Shown here in pieces: positions 45,301 through 53,833 of a stretch of 64,000 bases of DNA. Positions within the stretch are counted from its first letter, which is position 1; the number at the start of each line of letters is the position of its first letter. Made by a program: the position numbers and the translations under genes. The notes under the pieces are model-generated. The model was given only the letters and a program-made list of their open reading frames with translations, ran no database searches and was not told the origin of the DNA. The DNA is from Marilutibacter spongiae (GTDB taxonomy: Bacteria; Pseudomonadota; Gammaproteobacteria; Xanthomonadales; Xanthomonadaceae): positions 119,507 through 183,506 of the forward strand of contig NZ_JACHTF010000007.1 in the NCBI RefSeq assembly GCF_014145325.1, written 5' to 3'.

Positions 45301-46263
45301 CTATCCGGCCGGCGTGGGCGTTTCCCGGTCATCGGGCATCGTCATGCCCGGTGTCCAGCCGCTGGCTTCCAGGATCGCCTTCGGGTCTTCCAGCTCGATG
45401 AGCTGCTTCAGCGCCTTCTTGCGGTCGTTCGCCTGCAGGTAATACGCCTTGGCGATGCGGTAGCCGACCCAGTAGCCCATGTCGTAGGGCGCGTCCGAGC
45501 CGGGCCGGTAGTTGTAGGCCCACTCCGACAGGTCGGTGCTGTCGATGTCCCGCAGGAACGCGGTTTCGATCTCTGCTTCCCGGCCGACGGTCCAGCGTGC
45601 CAGGCCGGGATTGCCGACGCTGCCGGAGGTCAGCTCCGAGATCAGCTCGGCCACGCCTTCCAGCAGCGAAACGCGGAGTACAGTGACGCTGGGATCGCCT
45701 TCCTCGAAATCGGCCCCGGGCTGCTGGACGTGGCCGTATTCGTGCAGGATGGTCTGGACGAAACGGTCCTCGGGATCGGGATTCATGAAGTCCGCGGCGC
45801 ACAGCGCCTCCAGGCCGATGAAGAGGCCGTTCTCGTTCGCCGTGCCCACCGGTTTGCCGCGCCCGACGACAATGGCCACCGGCGGAAACCGGGCCTCGGG
45901 ACAGAGCTCGGAGAAGGTGGCGAAGGACGCGGTCAGTCGCTTCTCCACGTTGGGAAGCAACGCCATGCAGGCCCGCGCCTGCTCGTAGATCGCGGGGTCC
46001 TTGGCGATGCGGTCGGCAATGCTCTGCGCGGTGACGCGGCGCAGCTGGGCGAACTCCTGCAGGCTGGGCGTGGCTTGGGCCAGGTATTCGCGCTCGATCT
46101 GCTCGACGGTCGGCTTGCCTTCAGTCGCCTCGTACAAGGCGTAGAAGCGGGTGACGTCGCCGGTCAGGATGTCGGGCCCCTGGGGCGGTCGGGCCTGCAC
46201 ATCGATGCAGGCTGCAAGAAGCGCGAAGGCGGCGAGAAAACGCAAGTGACGAATCATGGACAT
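45301..46263 (-). CDS. Predicted Zn-dependent protease lipoprotein (DUF2268-like)
   Basis: The 320-residue protein has a signal peptide with lipobox (FALLAAC). The zinc site is TILHEYGHVQQP, and EGVAELISELTSG supplies the likely third ligand, as in DUF2268 proteases. It also contains VAIVVGRGKPVGTANENGLFIG. AGGA lies 4 nt before the first ATG; a second ATG two codons later is possible. The substrate is unknown. It stands alone between the toxin gene and the island boundary. Confidence 0.78.
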   Translation of the reverse strand: MSMIRHLRFLAAFALLAACIDVQARPPQGPDILTGDVTRFYALYEATEGKPTVEQIEREYLAQATPSLQEFAQLRRVTAQSIADRIAKDPAIYEQARACMALLPNVEKRLTASFATFSELCPEARFPPVAIVVGRGKPVGTANENGLFIGLEALCAADFMNPDPEDRFVQTILHEYGHVQQPGADFEEGDPSVTVLRVSLLEGVAELISELTSGSVGNPGLARWTVGREAEIETAFLRDIDSTDLSEWAYNYRPGSDAPYDMGYWVGYRIAKAYYLQANDRKKALKQLIELEDPKAILEASGWTPGMTMPDDRETPTPAG

Positions 46264-46471
46264 GGGTTCCTGCTGGAGGATCCACCCCCGGCAGGAGCGG
46301 CAATGGGGGCGGCAGAGCGGATGCGCGCGCCCTGTTCACACTAGCATGCAGTCCTACTGCGACGTGTGCGCCATGGGGCGGTTCGTCCGCGGCGACACGG
46401 CGTGCCGATAATCTGCCGCGCGTTGCGCCGATGGAAGCGCCCGGGTGATCGCGATGCCGGGGCTGCCTGGC

Positions 46472-47155
46472 CTAGCCGCGGCGTTTGCCGCCGCGCGGGG
46501 CGGGATCGCCGCCCACGTTCGCGGGCGACGGGCCCATCGCGGCTTCCAGCAGGGGCTTGGCCCAGTCCGGGGTCTGGCGCAGTGCCCTGAGCGTGGTCGG
46601 CCATACCAGCCGCCCGCTCCTCATCTCGGCCACTTTCAGCGGATCGGGTATGGCTTCGCCCGGCGCAGCCTCGACGCTGTTGTCGAACACCAGCAGGTGC
46701 GCGATCCGTGGCATCAGCGCGATGAGGTTGCGCAGCGCCGCGGGATAGCGCTCACGGATTTTCGCTTCTGGAATGTCGTGGCCACCCGCGGCGACGCGCG
46801 CTTTCACCCGCGCAAAGTGCAGCTCCGGCGAGGACAGGCCGCAGAACCACATGAGCACGTCGTGCGTGCCCGCGGCGGCCTGGATCGCGGCGGGCACGGT
46901 GCGGCCGCCCAGGGTCGTCTCGAACGCATGGTCGCTGCCCGTGGACAGCGCCAGGTCGAGGCGGCGCATGCCCTCGCGCCAGGCGATGGCGTTGGCTTCG
47001 ACCGGATCGCAGCCACTGCCGGCCACCAGCTCGCGGGCGAAGCTGTCGGGGTTGAACCATTCCATCCCCGCCTGTCGCAGCAGGTGGCCGCCCACCGAGC
47101 TCTTGCCCGCGCCGTTGACGCCGGCCAGGACGAACAGGACCGGCCTGTCGGTCAA
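46472..47155 (-). CDS. Zeta-toxin-like kinase
   Basis: The 227-residue P-loop protein has Walker A GVNGAGKSS at 12-20, NPDSFARE (zeta-type substrate Asp region), AFETTLGGRTVPAAI and RYPAALRNLIALMPR. Zeta toxins phosphorylate UDP-N-acetylglucosamine and poison wall synthesis; small kinases of this group are related. Its ATG overlaps the upstream antitoxin stop (ATGA), the usual antitoxin-toxin arrangement. The C-terminal 20 residues are disordered-looking and basic. Confidence 0.8.
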   Translation of the reverse strand: MTDRPVLFVLAGVNGAGKSSVGGHLLRQAGMEWFNPDSFARELVAGSGCDPVEANAIAWREGMRRLDLALSTGSDHAFETTLGGRTVPAAIQAAAGTHDVLMWFCGLSSPELHFARVKARVAAGGHDIPEAKIRERYPAALRNLIALMPRIAHLLVFDNSVEAAPGEAIPDPLKVAEMRSGRLVWPTTLRALRQTPDWAKPLLEAAMGPSPANVGGDPAPRGGKRRG

Positions 47156-47508
47156 TGCGTGGCCCCGGCCTTGACCTTGCCGTCGAGTCGGGCGGGCTTG
47201 CGCATGACCTCGCGCAGGCGCTTGCCGGCATCGGCGCCCTGCAGCGAGGACAGGCGCTCGTCGAAGCGCTGGCGCAACGCCTCCAGGGCGTCGTCCTGGC
47301 GGGCGTTGGCTTCGCGCAGGGCCTGCATGATGGCCTCGTAGTCGCCGATCGAGAGGATGACCGCCTCGGGTTCGTTGTGGTGGGTCACCACCACCGCCCC
47401 GTCGCGGCCGACGGCCTTCATCACCCCACGCCAGCCGAGCTTCTTGACGTCCGAAGCGGGCTTGCGCGGCAGGTCCTGCAGGGGTTCGAAACGGGGAAGC
47501 GCGGCCAT
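47152..47508 (-). CDS. Phd/YefM-like antitoxin of the zeta-toxin module
   Basis: The 118-residue protein from ATG 47508 (AGGAG 6 nt before it) has a Phd-like DNA-binding fold: GWRGVMKAVGRDGAVVVTHHNEPEAVILSIGDYEAI. A long charged C-terminal helix follows, which would wrap the toxin. Zeta toxins normally pair with epsilon-type antitoxins, so a Phd-like partner is notable. Autoregulation is suggested by the palindrome in its promoter. Alternative starts upstream lie inside the operator and are unlikely. Confidence 0.75.
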   Translation of the reverse strand: MAALPRFEPLQDLPRKPASDVKKLGWRGVMKAVGRDGAVVVTHHNEPEAVILSIGDYEAIMQALREANARQDDALEALRQRFDERLSSLQGADAGKRLREVMRKPARLDGKVKAGATH

Positions 47509-47533
47509 GGTCTGCTCCTGTTGCGGCGGGGCC

Positions 47534-47567
47534 ATTATACGCTTTTTATCCAAATTGGCCCAATTTG
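47534..47567 (-). promoter_or_regulatory. Promoter and palindromic operator of the toxin-antitoxin operon
   Basis: Read on the minus strand, a perfect TATAAT lies at 47534-47539, with TTGGGC about 18 bp upstream as -35. CAAATTGG-C-CCAATTTG (47551-47567) is an exact 17-bp palindrome overlapping the -35 region, a fitting operator for the Phd-like antitoxin. The stretch is AT-rich against GC-rich surroundings. Confidence 0.75.
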
Positions 47568-47586
47568 CCTTTTTGGCCTGTTTTGC

Positions 47587-49053
47587 CTAGCCACCGCCCT
47601 CCCCGCCGGTCGTCGCCGTGTCCGAACCCGCGCCCGTGGTCGCTTCCGAACCGCCGCCCGTAGCGACGTCGCCGCCCGCCTCCGTGCCGCCGCCCGCGCC
47701 CTCGCTGGCGCCGCCCGCTTCCGAGCCGCCCCCCTCGCTGCCGCTGCCTTCCGAGCCACCCGCGGCCTCTTCGCGCCGGGCGGTGCGGTCGCCGCCGGGC
47801 ACTTCCAGCGGCTGTTCTGCCGGGCTGGCGGTGCCCGCCCGCTCGATGGCGCTGTCCACCGCACCGCGACGCTCGCGTTCGGCCTCCTGCTGCGCCTGCA
47901 GGCGCTCGGCACGGACGGTCGCGGGATCGGTTTCGGCGGCGGGGTTGATCGAGGCCTCGCGGATGCGATCGGCCTGCGAGCGCGCCGCCATGCGGTTGAG
48001 CGGCAGGTAGTCGCTGCGGAAGTTCAGTTCCACCGAGGAACTGAGTTCCAGGTCGGTGTTCATTTCCTCGGTGGACTGCGAGCGCTGGGTGGAGACGTAG
48101 CCGATGTTGTTCTCGATCTCGGCGCTCGCGCCCCAGGGCCCGACGCCGAAGCTGCCGGCCGCGCGCACCCGGTTCTGCAGGCTGAACTGGCTGCCGCGGT
48201 CTTCGTTGGCCGCGCTGCGCGTGTCGACGTGGAAGCGCATGGCCGCGTTGATGCGCCCACTGTCGACGACGATCCGGTGCATGCCCATCATGACCATGGT
48301 CGCGAGCATCTGCTGCCGCTGGCGCGCGAGGTGGCGTCGAGCGAGCGGGACCAGCTGCTCGGGATTGGACGCATCCACCGATTCGCCGGGCTCGATGCCC
48401 AGGGTGGCGCGGATGGCCGCCTGGTCCGGCATGGAGGCGCCGTCGCGCAGGCGCAGGCGCACGTCGGCGGCGTCCTCCGGATCGGTGTCGAAGTCGGGAT
48501 CGGGCGTCTCGTACTCGATCGCATCGGGGAAATGGTCGGCCACCCACTGGCGGACCTGGGCCAGGCCGAACTGCGTGCGCTCGAAACCTTCCGCCGACGC
48601 CGACACGGCGTTGAGCAGTTGCACGTACTGATGCATCTGCTGCGTGCTCGAATCCAGCATCGCGCGGAACACGCCGTTGATCAGGTCGGTCACGAAACGC
48701 GGGAACGACACCGCGTTGAGCACCGCCTGGGTGGTGCCCGCGACGCGGTCGGCGGCGGCGGCGAAGCCGGGCTGCGACTGCGCGCGCGCAAGCGGTGGCC
48801 GGCCGCGCCCGGCGCCTGGCGCGATCTCGCGCTGGGCACGGTCTTCCTCGGCGATCAGCTCGGCCGCCAGCGCCGACACCTGCACCATCGAGCGGGCCAG
48901 GCTGCGGCGTTCGTCCACCGACAGGTGGCGATAGTTCGGAGAACGCTCCAGCACCTCGCGCACCGCGCCGCGGATCCACGGCGCCGGCGTGCCCGGTCCA
49001 AGGGCCGGTCGGGCGCCCCGGGGCACGGCCTGAGCAGCGGCCAGGGCGGCCAT
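47587..49053 (-). CDS. Cluster paralogue A: three-block protein with Gly/Ser/Glu-rich tail
   Basis: The 488-residue protein has the N-terminal helical motif VREVLERSPNYRHLS..ARSMVQV. Block 1 is SFPRFVTDLINGVFRAMLDS, block 2 is RQQMLATMVMMGMHRIVV and block 3 is VELNFRSDYLPLNRM. The last 90 residues are low-complexity Gly, Ser, Glu and Ala. No signal peptide, enzyme motif or known family was recognised. It is the last gene of the peptidase cluster and starts 1 bp after the stop of gene B. Confidence 0.8.
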   Translation of the reverse strand: MAALAAAQAVPRGARPALGPGTPAPWIRGAVREVLERSPNYRHLSVDERRSLARSMVQVSALAAELIAEEDRAQREIAPGAGRGRPPLARAQSQPGFAAAADRVAGTTQAVLNAVSFPRFVTDLINGVFRAMLDSSTQQMHQYVQLLNAVSASAEGFERTQFGLAQVRQWVADHFPDAIEYETPDPDFDTDPEDAADVRLRLRDGASMPDQAAIRATLGIEPGESVDASNPEQLVPLARRHLARQRQQMLATMVMMGMHRIVVDSGRINAAMRFHVDTRSAANEDRGSQFSLQNRVRAAGSFGVGPWGASAEIENNIGYVSTQRSQSTEEMNTDLELSSSVELNFRSDYLPLNRMAARSQADRIREASINPAAETDPATVRAERLQAQQEAERERRGAVDSAIERAGTASPAEQPLEVPGGDRTARREEAAGGSEGSGSEGGGSEAGGASEGAGGGTEAGGDVATGGGSEATTGAGSDTATTGGEGGG

Positions 49054-49054
49054 C

Positions 49055-49966
49055 TCAGGCCGCCACGGGCAGCGCCGCGACCGCGCCGGGCGCGGCTTGC
49101 GGCAGGGTCCGTGCGACGGCGCGGCCCGCCAGCCAGCGCTGCGCCGCGCCGACCAGCTCCAGGTCGGCGGGATCGACCTGGGGCGCCGGTTCGAAGGCAT
49201 GCGCGGCGAGCCACAGCAGGACGGTCTGCCCGGCGCGCCCCTGGTCGACATGGCGCTGCACGCGCGAGGCATCGCCGCCGCGGCCCTGCGAGTGGATCGC
49301 CAGCAGCTGCCACAGCGACTGCACGCCGAAGGCGGACTGCAACATGCGGTCGCGCAGGAAACCCAGCGCCAGGTTGATCGTCTCCACGATCTCGCGCGAG
49401 GCCATTGCCGCCATGGGGTCGACGCGTTGCGCGAGGAAGGCGGCCAGGGTGCCGGCCGCGGCCTCGAGCACGACGCGCTCGCGCAGGTCGCTGCCGTCGG
49501 CCTGGGCGACGATCGCCTCGCACAACGCGCCCATCTGCGGCACGAACGCCGCCGGCTCGATCGCCCGCGCGAAGATCGCCTCGCGCTCGCCGGCGTCCAG
49601 GCGCTCGCGGCGTGCGCGCCAGAAGTCGTTGAGCTGGCGCGACACGGGACCCAGTGGCTGCACGATGGCGCCGCTGGCGAACAGGCCGGCCACCTGTTCG
49701 GCGGTGGCCAGCAGCCCGGCGTTCTCCAGTTCGCTCGCGAAATACAGGGGCGCGGCGGCCGCCAGTCGGCTGCGATCCTGCGGTCCCGGCGCGCCCGCGG
49801 GCAGGTCGATCGCATCCCACAGCACGTCGCCGGCCGACTGCGCGCGCGCCAGGGTCGCGACCTCCCGCGCCAGCACCGCCTGCGCCAGCGACAACGCCCG
49901 CAACAGGCCGTCGTGCGGGTGCCGGGGCGGCAGCGGGACGTCCGGCGGTGGCGTGGCCAGGCGCAT
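49055..49966 (-). CDS. Cluster gene B, helical protein of unknown function
   Basis: The 303-residue protein is almost entirely alpha-helical and Ala-rich (SLAQAVLAREVATLARAQSA, LNDFWRARRERLDAGEREAIF, LALGFLRDRMLQSAFGVQS). No signal peptide, membrane segment or catalytic motif is visible. It does not carry the three blocks of its neighbours. Spacing (12 bp from gene C, 1 bp to gene A) places it firmly in the operon. I do not recognise the family. Confidence 0.75.
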   Translation of the reverse strand: MRLATPPPDVPLPPRHPHDGLLRALSLAQAVLAREVATLARAQSAGDVLWDAIDLPAGAPGPQDRSRLAAAAPLYFASELENAGLLATAEQVAGLFASGAIVQPLGPVSRQLNDFWRARRERLDAGEREAIFARAIEPAAFVPQMGALCEAIVAQADGSDLRERVVLEAAAGTLAAFLAQRVDPMAAMASREIVETINLALGFLRDRMLQSAFGVQSLWQLLAIHSQGRGGDASRVQRHVDQGRAGQTVLLWLAAHAFEPAPQVDPADLELVGAAQRWLAGRAVARTLPQAAPGAVAALPVAA

Positions 49967-49978
49967 CGTCCAGTCGCC

Positions 49979-51241
49979 TCAGGCGCCCGCGGCCCCGCCG
50001 GCGGCCGCGCGGGTGGAGGGCACGTAGTTGGGGTCGATCGGCGTGGAATTGCCCTGGATGGCGGCGATCATCGCCGGCGACGCCAGTTTTTCCATCGGGA
50101 AGTAGTCGGACTTGAAGTTCACCCGCACCTCGCCGGTCAGCTTGGCCTTCATGTCCTGCTTGGACTCGGACTCTTCGTCCACCGACGAGGCCACCGTGGT
50201 CATGTGGGTCTGCACGTTGGTGTTGGCGGTCGCCGCACCGCCCCAGCCGAAGTGCGCGCCGGCGACGGTGGTGTTGCGGTTGTAACTGGTGTCGCGGTCG
50301 TGCAGCGAGGCGGCGGCGCTGCGCTTGGCCTCGTCGGAGGCACGGAAGTCGAACACGACCTTGGCATTGATCGCGCCGTCGGTGATGACGATGCGATTGA
50401 TCCCCAGGATCACCATCGACGACAACAATTGCTGTCGACTGCGCGCCATCTGCATGCGTGCGGCCTGCACCAGGCGACCTTCCTGCTCGGGGTCGCTGAG
50501 GTCGGTCAACGGCTTGTCGATCTGTATCTCCTGGCTGACCCGCGGCAGCACGTCCTGCGCCTTGTCCTCGTCGAGCAGGGCCAGACGCGGGCCGCCGGCC
50601 TCGTCGAAGCCGTCGCCGCCGCTGGTGTCGATGCGGAAGTCCGCGGGAAAGCGATCGACCAGCCAGTCGCGCGCGTTGTTCATCGATATGTTGTCCGACG
50701 CGAACTGGTCGACCGTCTGGGCGACCGACTTGAGCAGTTCGCCGTAGGCGCGCATCTGCTGGATGGAGGCATCGACGATGGCCTGGAAGACGTTCTGGAT
50801 CAGCCCGCCGACGAAGGCCGGGAAGTCGACCGAGCCGATGTACTTGCGGAAGTTGCCGGCGCCCTGCTCCACCGACCCGGCCTCGAAGTCGCTGCCGGCG
50901 AAGGTGCCCACCTTCTCGGAGGCCTTGCGCTTGGCCGCGTCGACCTCGCCGGCGAGAGCGCGCGCCAGTCCGGCGTCGGGCGCGTCGTCCTTGGCCAGCA
51001 CGCCGCGACCCGGCGTCAGTTCCTGCTTGGCCAGGCCGTCGGGATTGGACATGTACGACGCCACCCGCACCATGTTCCTCGCCAGTTCCTGCTGTTCGGC
51101 GACCGGCAGTTGCCGGAAGCCCGGCGAGGCCTCCAGCAGGTGACGTACCTGCGGCCGCACGGCCGACAGGGTGTCGTCGTCCAGCCAGGCCTGGCCAGGC
51201 CCTGCCGGGCCGCGGATGGCGCTTCGCACGGGTTCGCTCAT
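49979..51241 (-). CDS. Cluster paralogue C: three-block protein
   Basis: The 420-residue protein has VRHLLEASPGFRQLPVAEQQ at the N-terminus, then block 1 DFPAFVGGLIQNVFQAIVDA with SIQQM, block 2 RQQLLSSMVILGINRIVITD, and block 3 VRVNFKSDYFPMEKL. Between blocks 1 and 2 it shares NARDWLVDRFPADF with the others. An Asn/Thr-rich segment (about 325-365) precedes block 3. It lacks the long tail of paralogue A. Function is unknown; a structural or self-assembling role is a guess. Confidence 0.8.
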   Translation of the reverse strand: MSEPVRSAIRGPAGPGQAWLDDDTLSAVRPQVRHLLEASPGFRQLPVAEQQELARNMVRVASYMSNPDGLAKQELTPGRGVLAKDDAPDAGLARALAGEVDAAKRKASEKVGTFAGSDFEAGSVEQGAGNFRKYIGSVDFPAFVGGLIQNVFQAIVDASIQQMRAYGELLKSVAQTVDQFASDNISMNNARDWLVDRFPADFRIDTSGGDGFDEAGGPRLALLDEDKAQDVLPRVSQEIQIDKPLTDLSDPEQEGRLVQAARMQMARSRQQLLSSMVILGINRIVITDGAINAKVVFDFRASDEAKRSAAASLHDRDTSYNRNTTVAGAHFGWGGAATANTNVQTHMTTVASSVDEESESKQDMKAKLTGEVRVNFKSDYFPMEKLASPAMIAAIQGNSTPIDPNYVPSTRAAAGGAAGA

Positions 51242-51278
51242 GGCGTGGGCTCCGTGTCGGGGGGCCGGACCGCGCCGC

Positions 51279-52661
51279 TCAAGGCGACGCCGGGGCCGGC
51301 GCGGGGGTCGGGTTCGCGGTGGAGGCCGGCGCCTGGCCGCCGGCGGCGGCGGGCGGCGCGGGCGCCGGTCGACCGGCCATCGTCTTGACCATGCCCGGCT
51401 GCGCGTTCATCTGGATCGCGGCGATCGCCTCGGGATTGGCCATCTTCTCCAGCGGCAGGTAGTCGCTCTTGAAGTTGACCTCGACCTGGCCGGCCAGGCT
51501 GGCGCGCGCCTGCAGCGAGGCATCGTTCTGCAGCTGCGACGTGCTCATCATCTTGATGATCGGCTTCTCGGTGTACTTGTAGTCGCCCTTGGCATAGGAG
51601 TTGCCGCCTTCGCGCGCGGGACCGCCGCCCCACCCGGTCCGCACCACGTTGCCGTCCTTGTCGCGCACGGCGGTGCCCTGCTCGTTGCTGCGCTCGTAGG
51701 TGCCCTCCCGGCCCTGGGTCTTGACGACATTGCCGAAGGCGTCCTTCTCGTGGTCGAACTTGGTGGCGCTGTAGCGGTACTTCAGGTTGTCGCGCGCCTG
51801 GAAGTCGTACATGACCTTGGCCGAGATGCGACCGTCGGTGACGACGATGCGGTTGATGCCCAGCATCACCAGCGTGGCCAGCAGCTGCTGGCGCCCGGTG
51901 GCGATCTGGGTCCGCGCCGCGGGCACCAGCAGCGCCTCGACCAGTTCGTCGTCGAGCCGCGTCAGCGGCTTCTCCAGCGGCAGCGACTGGTTGATGCGCT
52001 CGATCGCGCGACGCTCGTCGATGTCGGGACGCACCACCACGCGCGGCTCGGTGCTGGCCGGCTCGTCGCCGAAGCCGCCGAAATCGCCCCAGTCGCCGCC
52101 GCCCATCTGCAGCTGGAAGATGTCCGGGAACTGCTCGACCAGCTGGTCGCGGCCCTGGTTCTGGGTGGTGTTGTCGTCGCGGAACTGGTTGAGGCTCTTG
52201 GAGACGTCCGCGACCAGCTTGGCGTAGGCCTCCATCTGCTGGATCGACGAGGTGACGATTGAATTGAACACGCCGTCGATCAGGCCGGTGACGAAGTCGG
52301 TGAAGTTCACCGCGTCCATCAGCGCACCGGCCTGCTGCACGCCGGTCTTCAGCGCGGTGCCGAACTCGGGCTGGTCGGCATTGGGCAACGGTTCGCCGTC
52401 GTCGCCCGCCAGTGCACGCACCTGCGGGCTCTGCTGTCGCGGCGCCAGGCGGATGCCATCGGGCTCGGCGAGGTAGCTGCCGATCTGCACCAGACCCTTG
52501 GCCAGGGCCTCGCGCTTGTCCGCCGGCAACTCGCCGAAGGCGTCGGCCTGTTCCAGCATCTGCCGGACCTTGCGGCGCACGGTGTCGGTGGTCTCACGGC
52601 TGGCCATCGGTGCGGCGGCGGCCCGGGCCGCGGGAACGGTCTTGGGAAAGATGGCGGACAT
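51279..52661 (-). CDS. Cluster paralogue D: three-block protein with Pro/Ala tail
   Basis: The 460-residue protein follows the same plan: VRQMLEQADAFGELPADKRE, block 1 NFTDFVTGLIDGVFNSIVTS, block 2 RQQLLATLVMLGINRIVVTD, and block 3 VEVNFKSDYLPLEKM. It has a longer insert between blocks 2 and 3, rich in Lys, Asp and Tyr, and ends in a Pro/Ala tail. GGAG lies 9 nt before the ATG at 52661. It is the closest relative of paralogue C within the window. Confidence 0.8.
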   Translation of the reverse strand: MSAIFPKTVPAARAAAAPMASRETTDTVRRKVRQMLEQADAFGELPADKREALAKGLVQIGSYLAEPDGIRLAPRQQSPQVRALAGDDGEPLPNADQPEFGTALKTGVQQAGALMDAVNFTDFVTGLIDGVFNSIVTSSIQQMEAYAKLVADVSKSLNQFRDDNTTQNQGRDQLVEQFPDIFQLQMGGGDWGDFGGFGDEPASTEPRVVVRPDIDERRAIERINQSLPLEKPLTRLDDELVEALLVPAARTQIATGRQQLLATLVMLGINRIVVTDGRISAKVMYDFQARDNLKYRYSATKFDHEKDAFGNVVKTQGREGTYERSNEQGTAVRDKDGNVVRTGWGGGPAREGGNSYAKGDYKYTEKPIIKMMSTSQLQNDASLQARASLAGQVEVNFKSDYLPLEKMANPEAIAAIQMNAQPGMVKTMAGRPAPAPPAAAGGQAPASTANPTPAPAPASP

Positions 52662-52737
52662 GGCCTTGGCTCCAGGGTTCGGCGTGGCGGGTATCGGTGG
52701 CGCCGGCGCGCATCGGCCCCGGCGACTGCAGGCATCG

Positions 52738-53793
52738 CTACTGCAAGGCGCGCGCCTCCTCGATGTGTTCGCGCATTTCGAATTCGATCGGGCGCACGTA
52801 CAGGCTGATCCGGGCCGGCGAATGCGGCGTCACCCGGATGCTGAGCACCGAGAAGTGCCCCTGCTCGTTGGCTTCCATGCCGAAGGCCTCCAGCCAGCGC
52901 GCCAGCGCCGCGAGTTGCCGCGGCCTCTCGGCCAGTCCCAGCTTGAGCAGGTCGAGGAAGCGGCCGGGCAGGTCGGGGATCGCCGCGAGCAGGATCTCCA
53001 GCTTCATCTCCACGCCCTCGGGCTTGTTGCGCATGCCGATCAACACCCCGCCCGGCGGCAGCTCGAAGCGGCCGCCCAGGGCCACGCCGACGATGCGCAT
53101 CAGGCTCGGCAACTGGTGGCCGATCCCAAGCCGGTTCATCAGCGGCCCCAGCGCGGACACGGCCAGCGGGCCGCGATGGAGGAAGGTCACGCGCTGGCTG
53201 CCGGCCTCGCGGTTGCAACCGATCGAAGTGAAGATCGGCATCAGGCTGGGCATCTCGTTCATGGCCTGGCGGGTCAGCCGCGCCAGGGGCGGCGCCAGCG
53301 CGTCGATCTGGGTCGGCAGCAGCTCGTAGTAGATCTTGGTGGCGTACAGCCCATCCTCGTCGAAGGCACTGCCGAACCAGGCGCCATAGCTCATCCAGCC
53401 CAGCCCGCCGAAGCCGCGCCATTCCTCGCTGCGCGAGTCGAACCAGCGCAGCGCGTCGCGACCGAAGACCGGGCACACGAGCCGGCGCATCTCGCGCGTG
53501 GCTTCGTCGCGCCGGGCGACCGGCGACGCATCGGGGCCCAGCGGCTCGATGGTGAAGCGGAGCGTGTCGGGCTCGGCCTCGGAGAACGACGGCTCGTAAG
53601 GCACCGCGCCGGGGGTGAGGGCGTTGCGCGTGTACGACACGTCGTCTTCGGGGAGGCTGAAGGTGCGGTCGATGAGCGTGTCCAGGTAGGGCAGCGGATC
53701 GCGCGTGCCCAGCGCCCGCGCCGCCGTGCTCAGCGAACGCTTGACGTGGGCCGCCATCGGCCGCTTGCCGCTGGCACTTCGTTGCATGTTCAT
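52738..53793 (-). CDS. Cluster gene E, alpha/beta protein of unknown function
   Basis: The 351-residue protein alternates long helices with strands such as LRFTIEPLGPD, ATKIYYELLP and ARISLYVRPIEF. This repeating alpha-beta-beta-alpha pattern and the strand sequences faintly recall ABBA-type aromatic prenyltransferases (DMATS-like), but no diagnostic residue is visible. A structural role is equally possible. GGAAA lies 8 nt before the ATG at 53793. It sits 40 bp after gene F and 76 bp before paralogue D. Confidence 0.65.
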   Translation of the reverse strand: MNMQRSASGKRPMAAHVKRSLSTAARALGTRDPLPYLDTLIDRTFSLPEDDVSYTRNALTPGAVPYEPSFSEAEPDTLRFTIEPLGPDASPVARRDEATREMRRLVCPVFGRDALRWFDSRSEEWRGFGGLGWMSYGAWFGSAFDEDGLYATKIYYELLPTQIDALAPPLARLTRQAMNEMPSLMPIFTSIGCNREAGSQRVTFLHRGPLAVSALGPLMNRLGIGHQLPSLMRIVGVALGGRFELPPGGVLIGMRNKPEGVEMKLEILLAAIPDLPGRFLDLLKLGLAERPRQLAALARWLEAFGMEANEQGHFSVLSIRVTPHSPARISLYVRPIEFEMREHIEEARALQ

Positions 53794-53833
53794 GGCGTGG
53801 TTTCCATGGCGGTGGGTGCGGGGTGGCGTGGCG

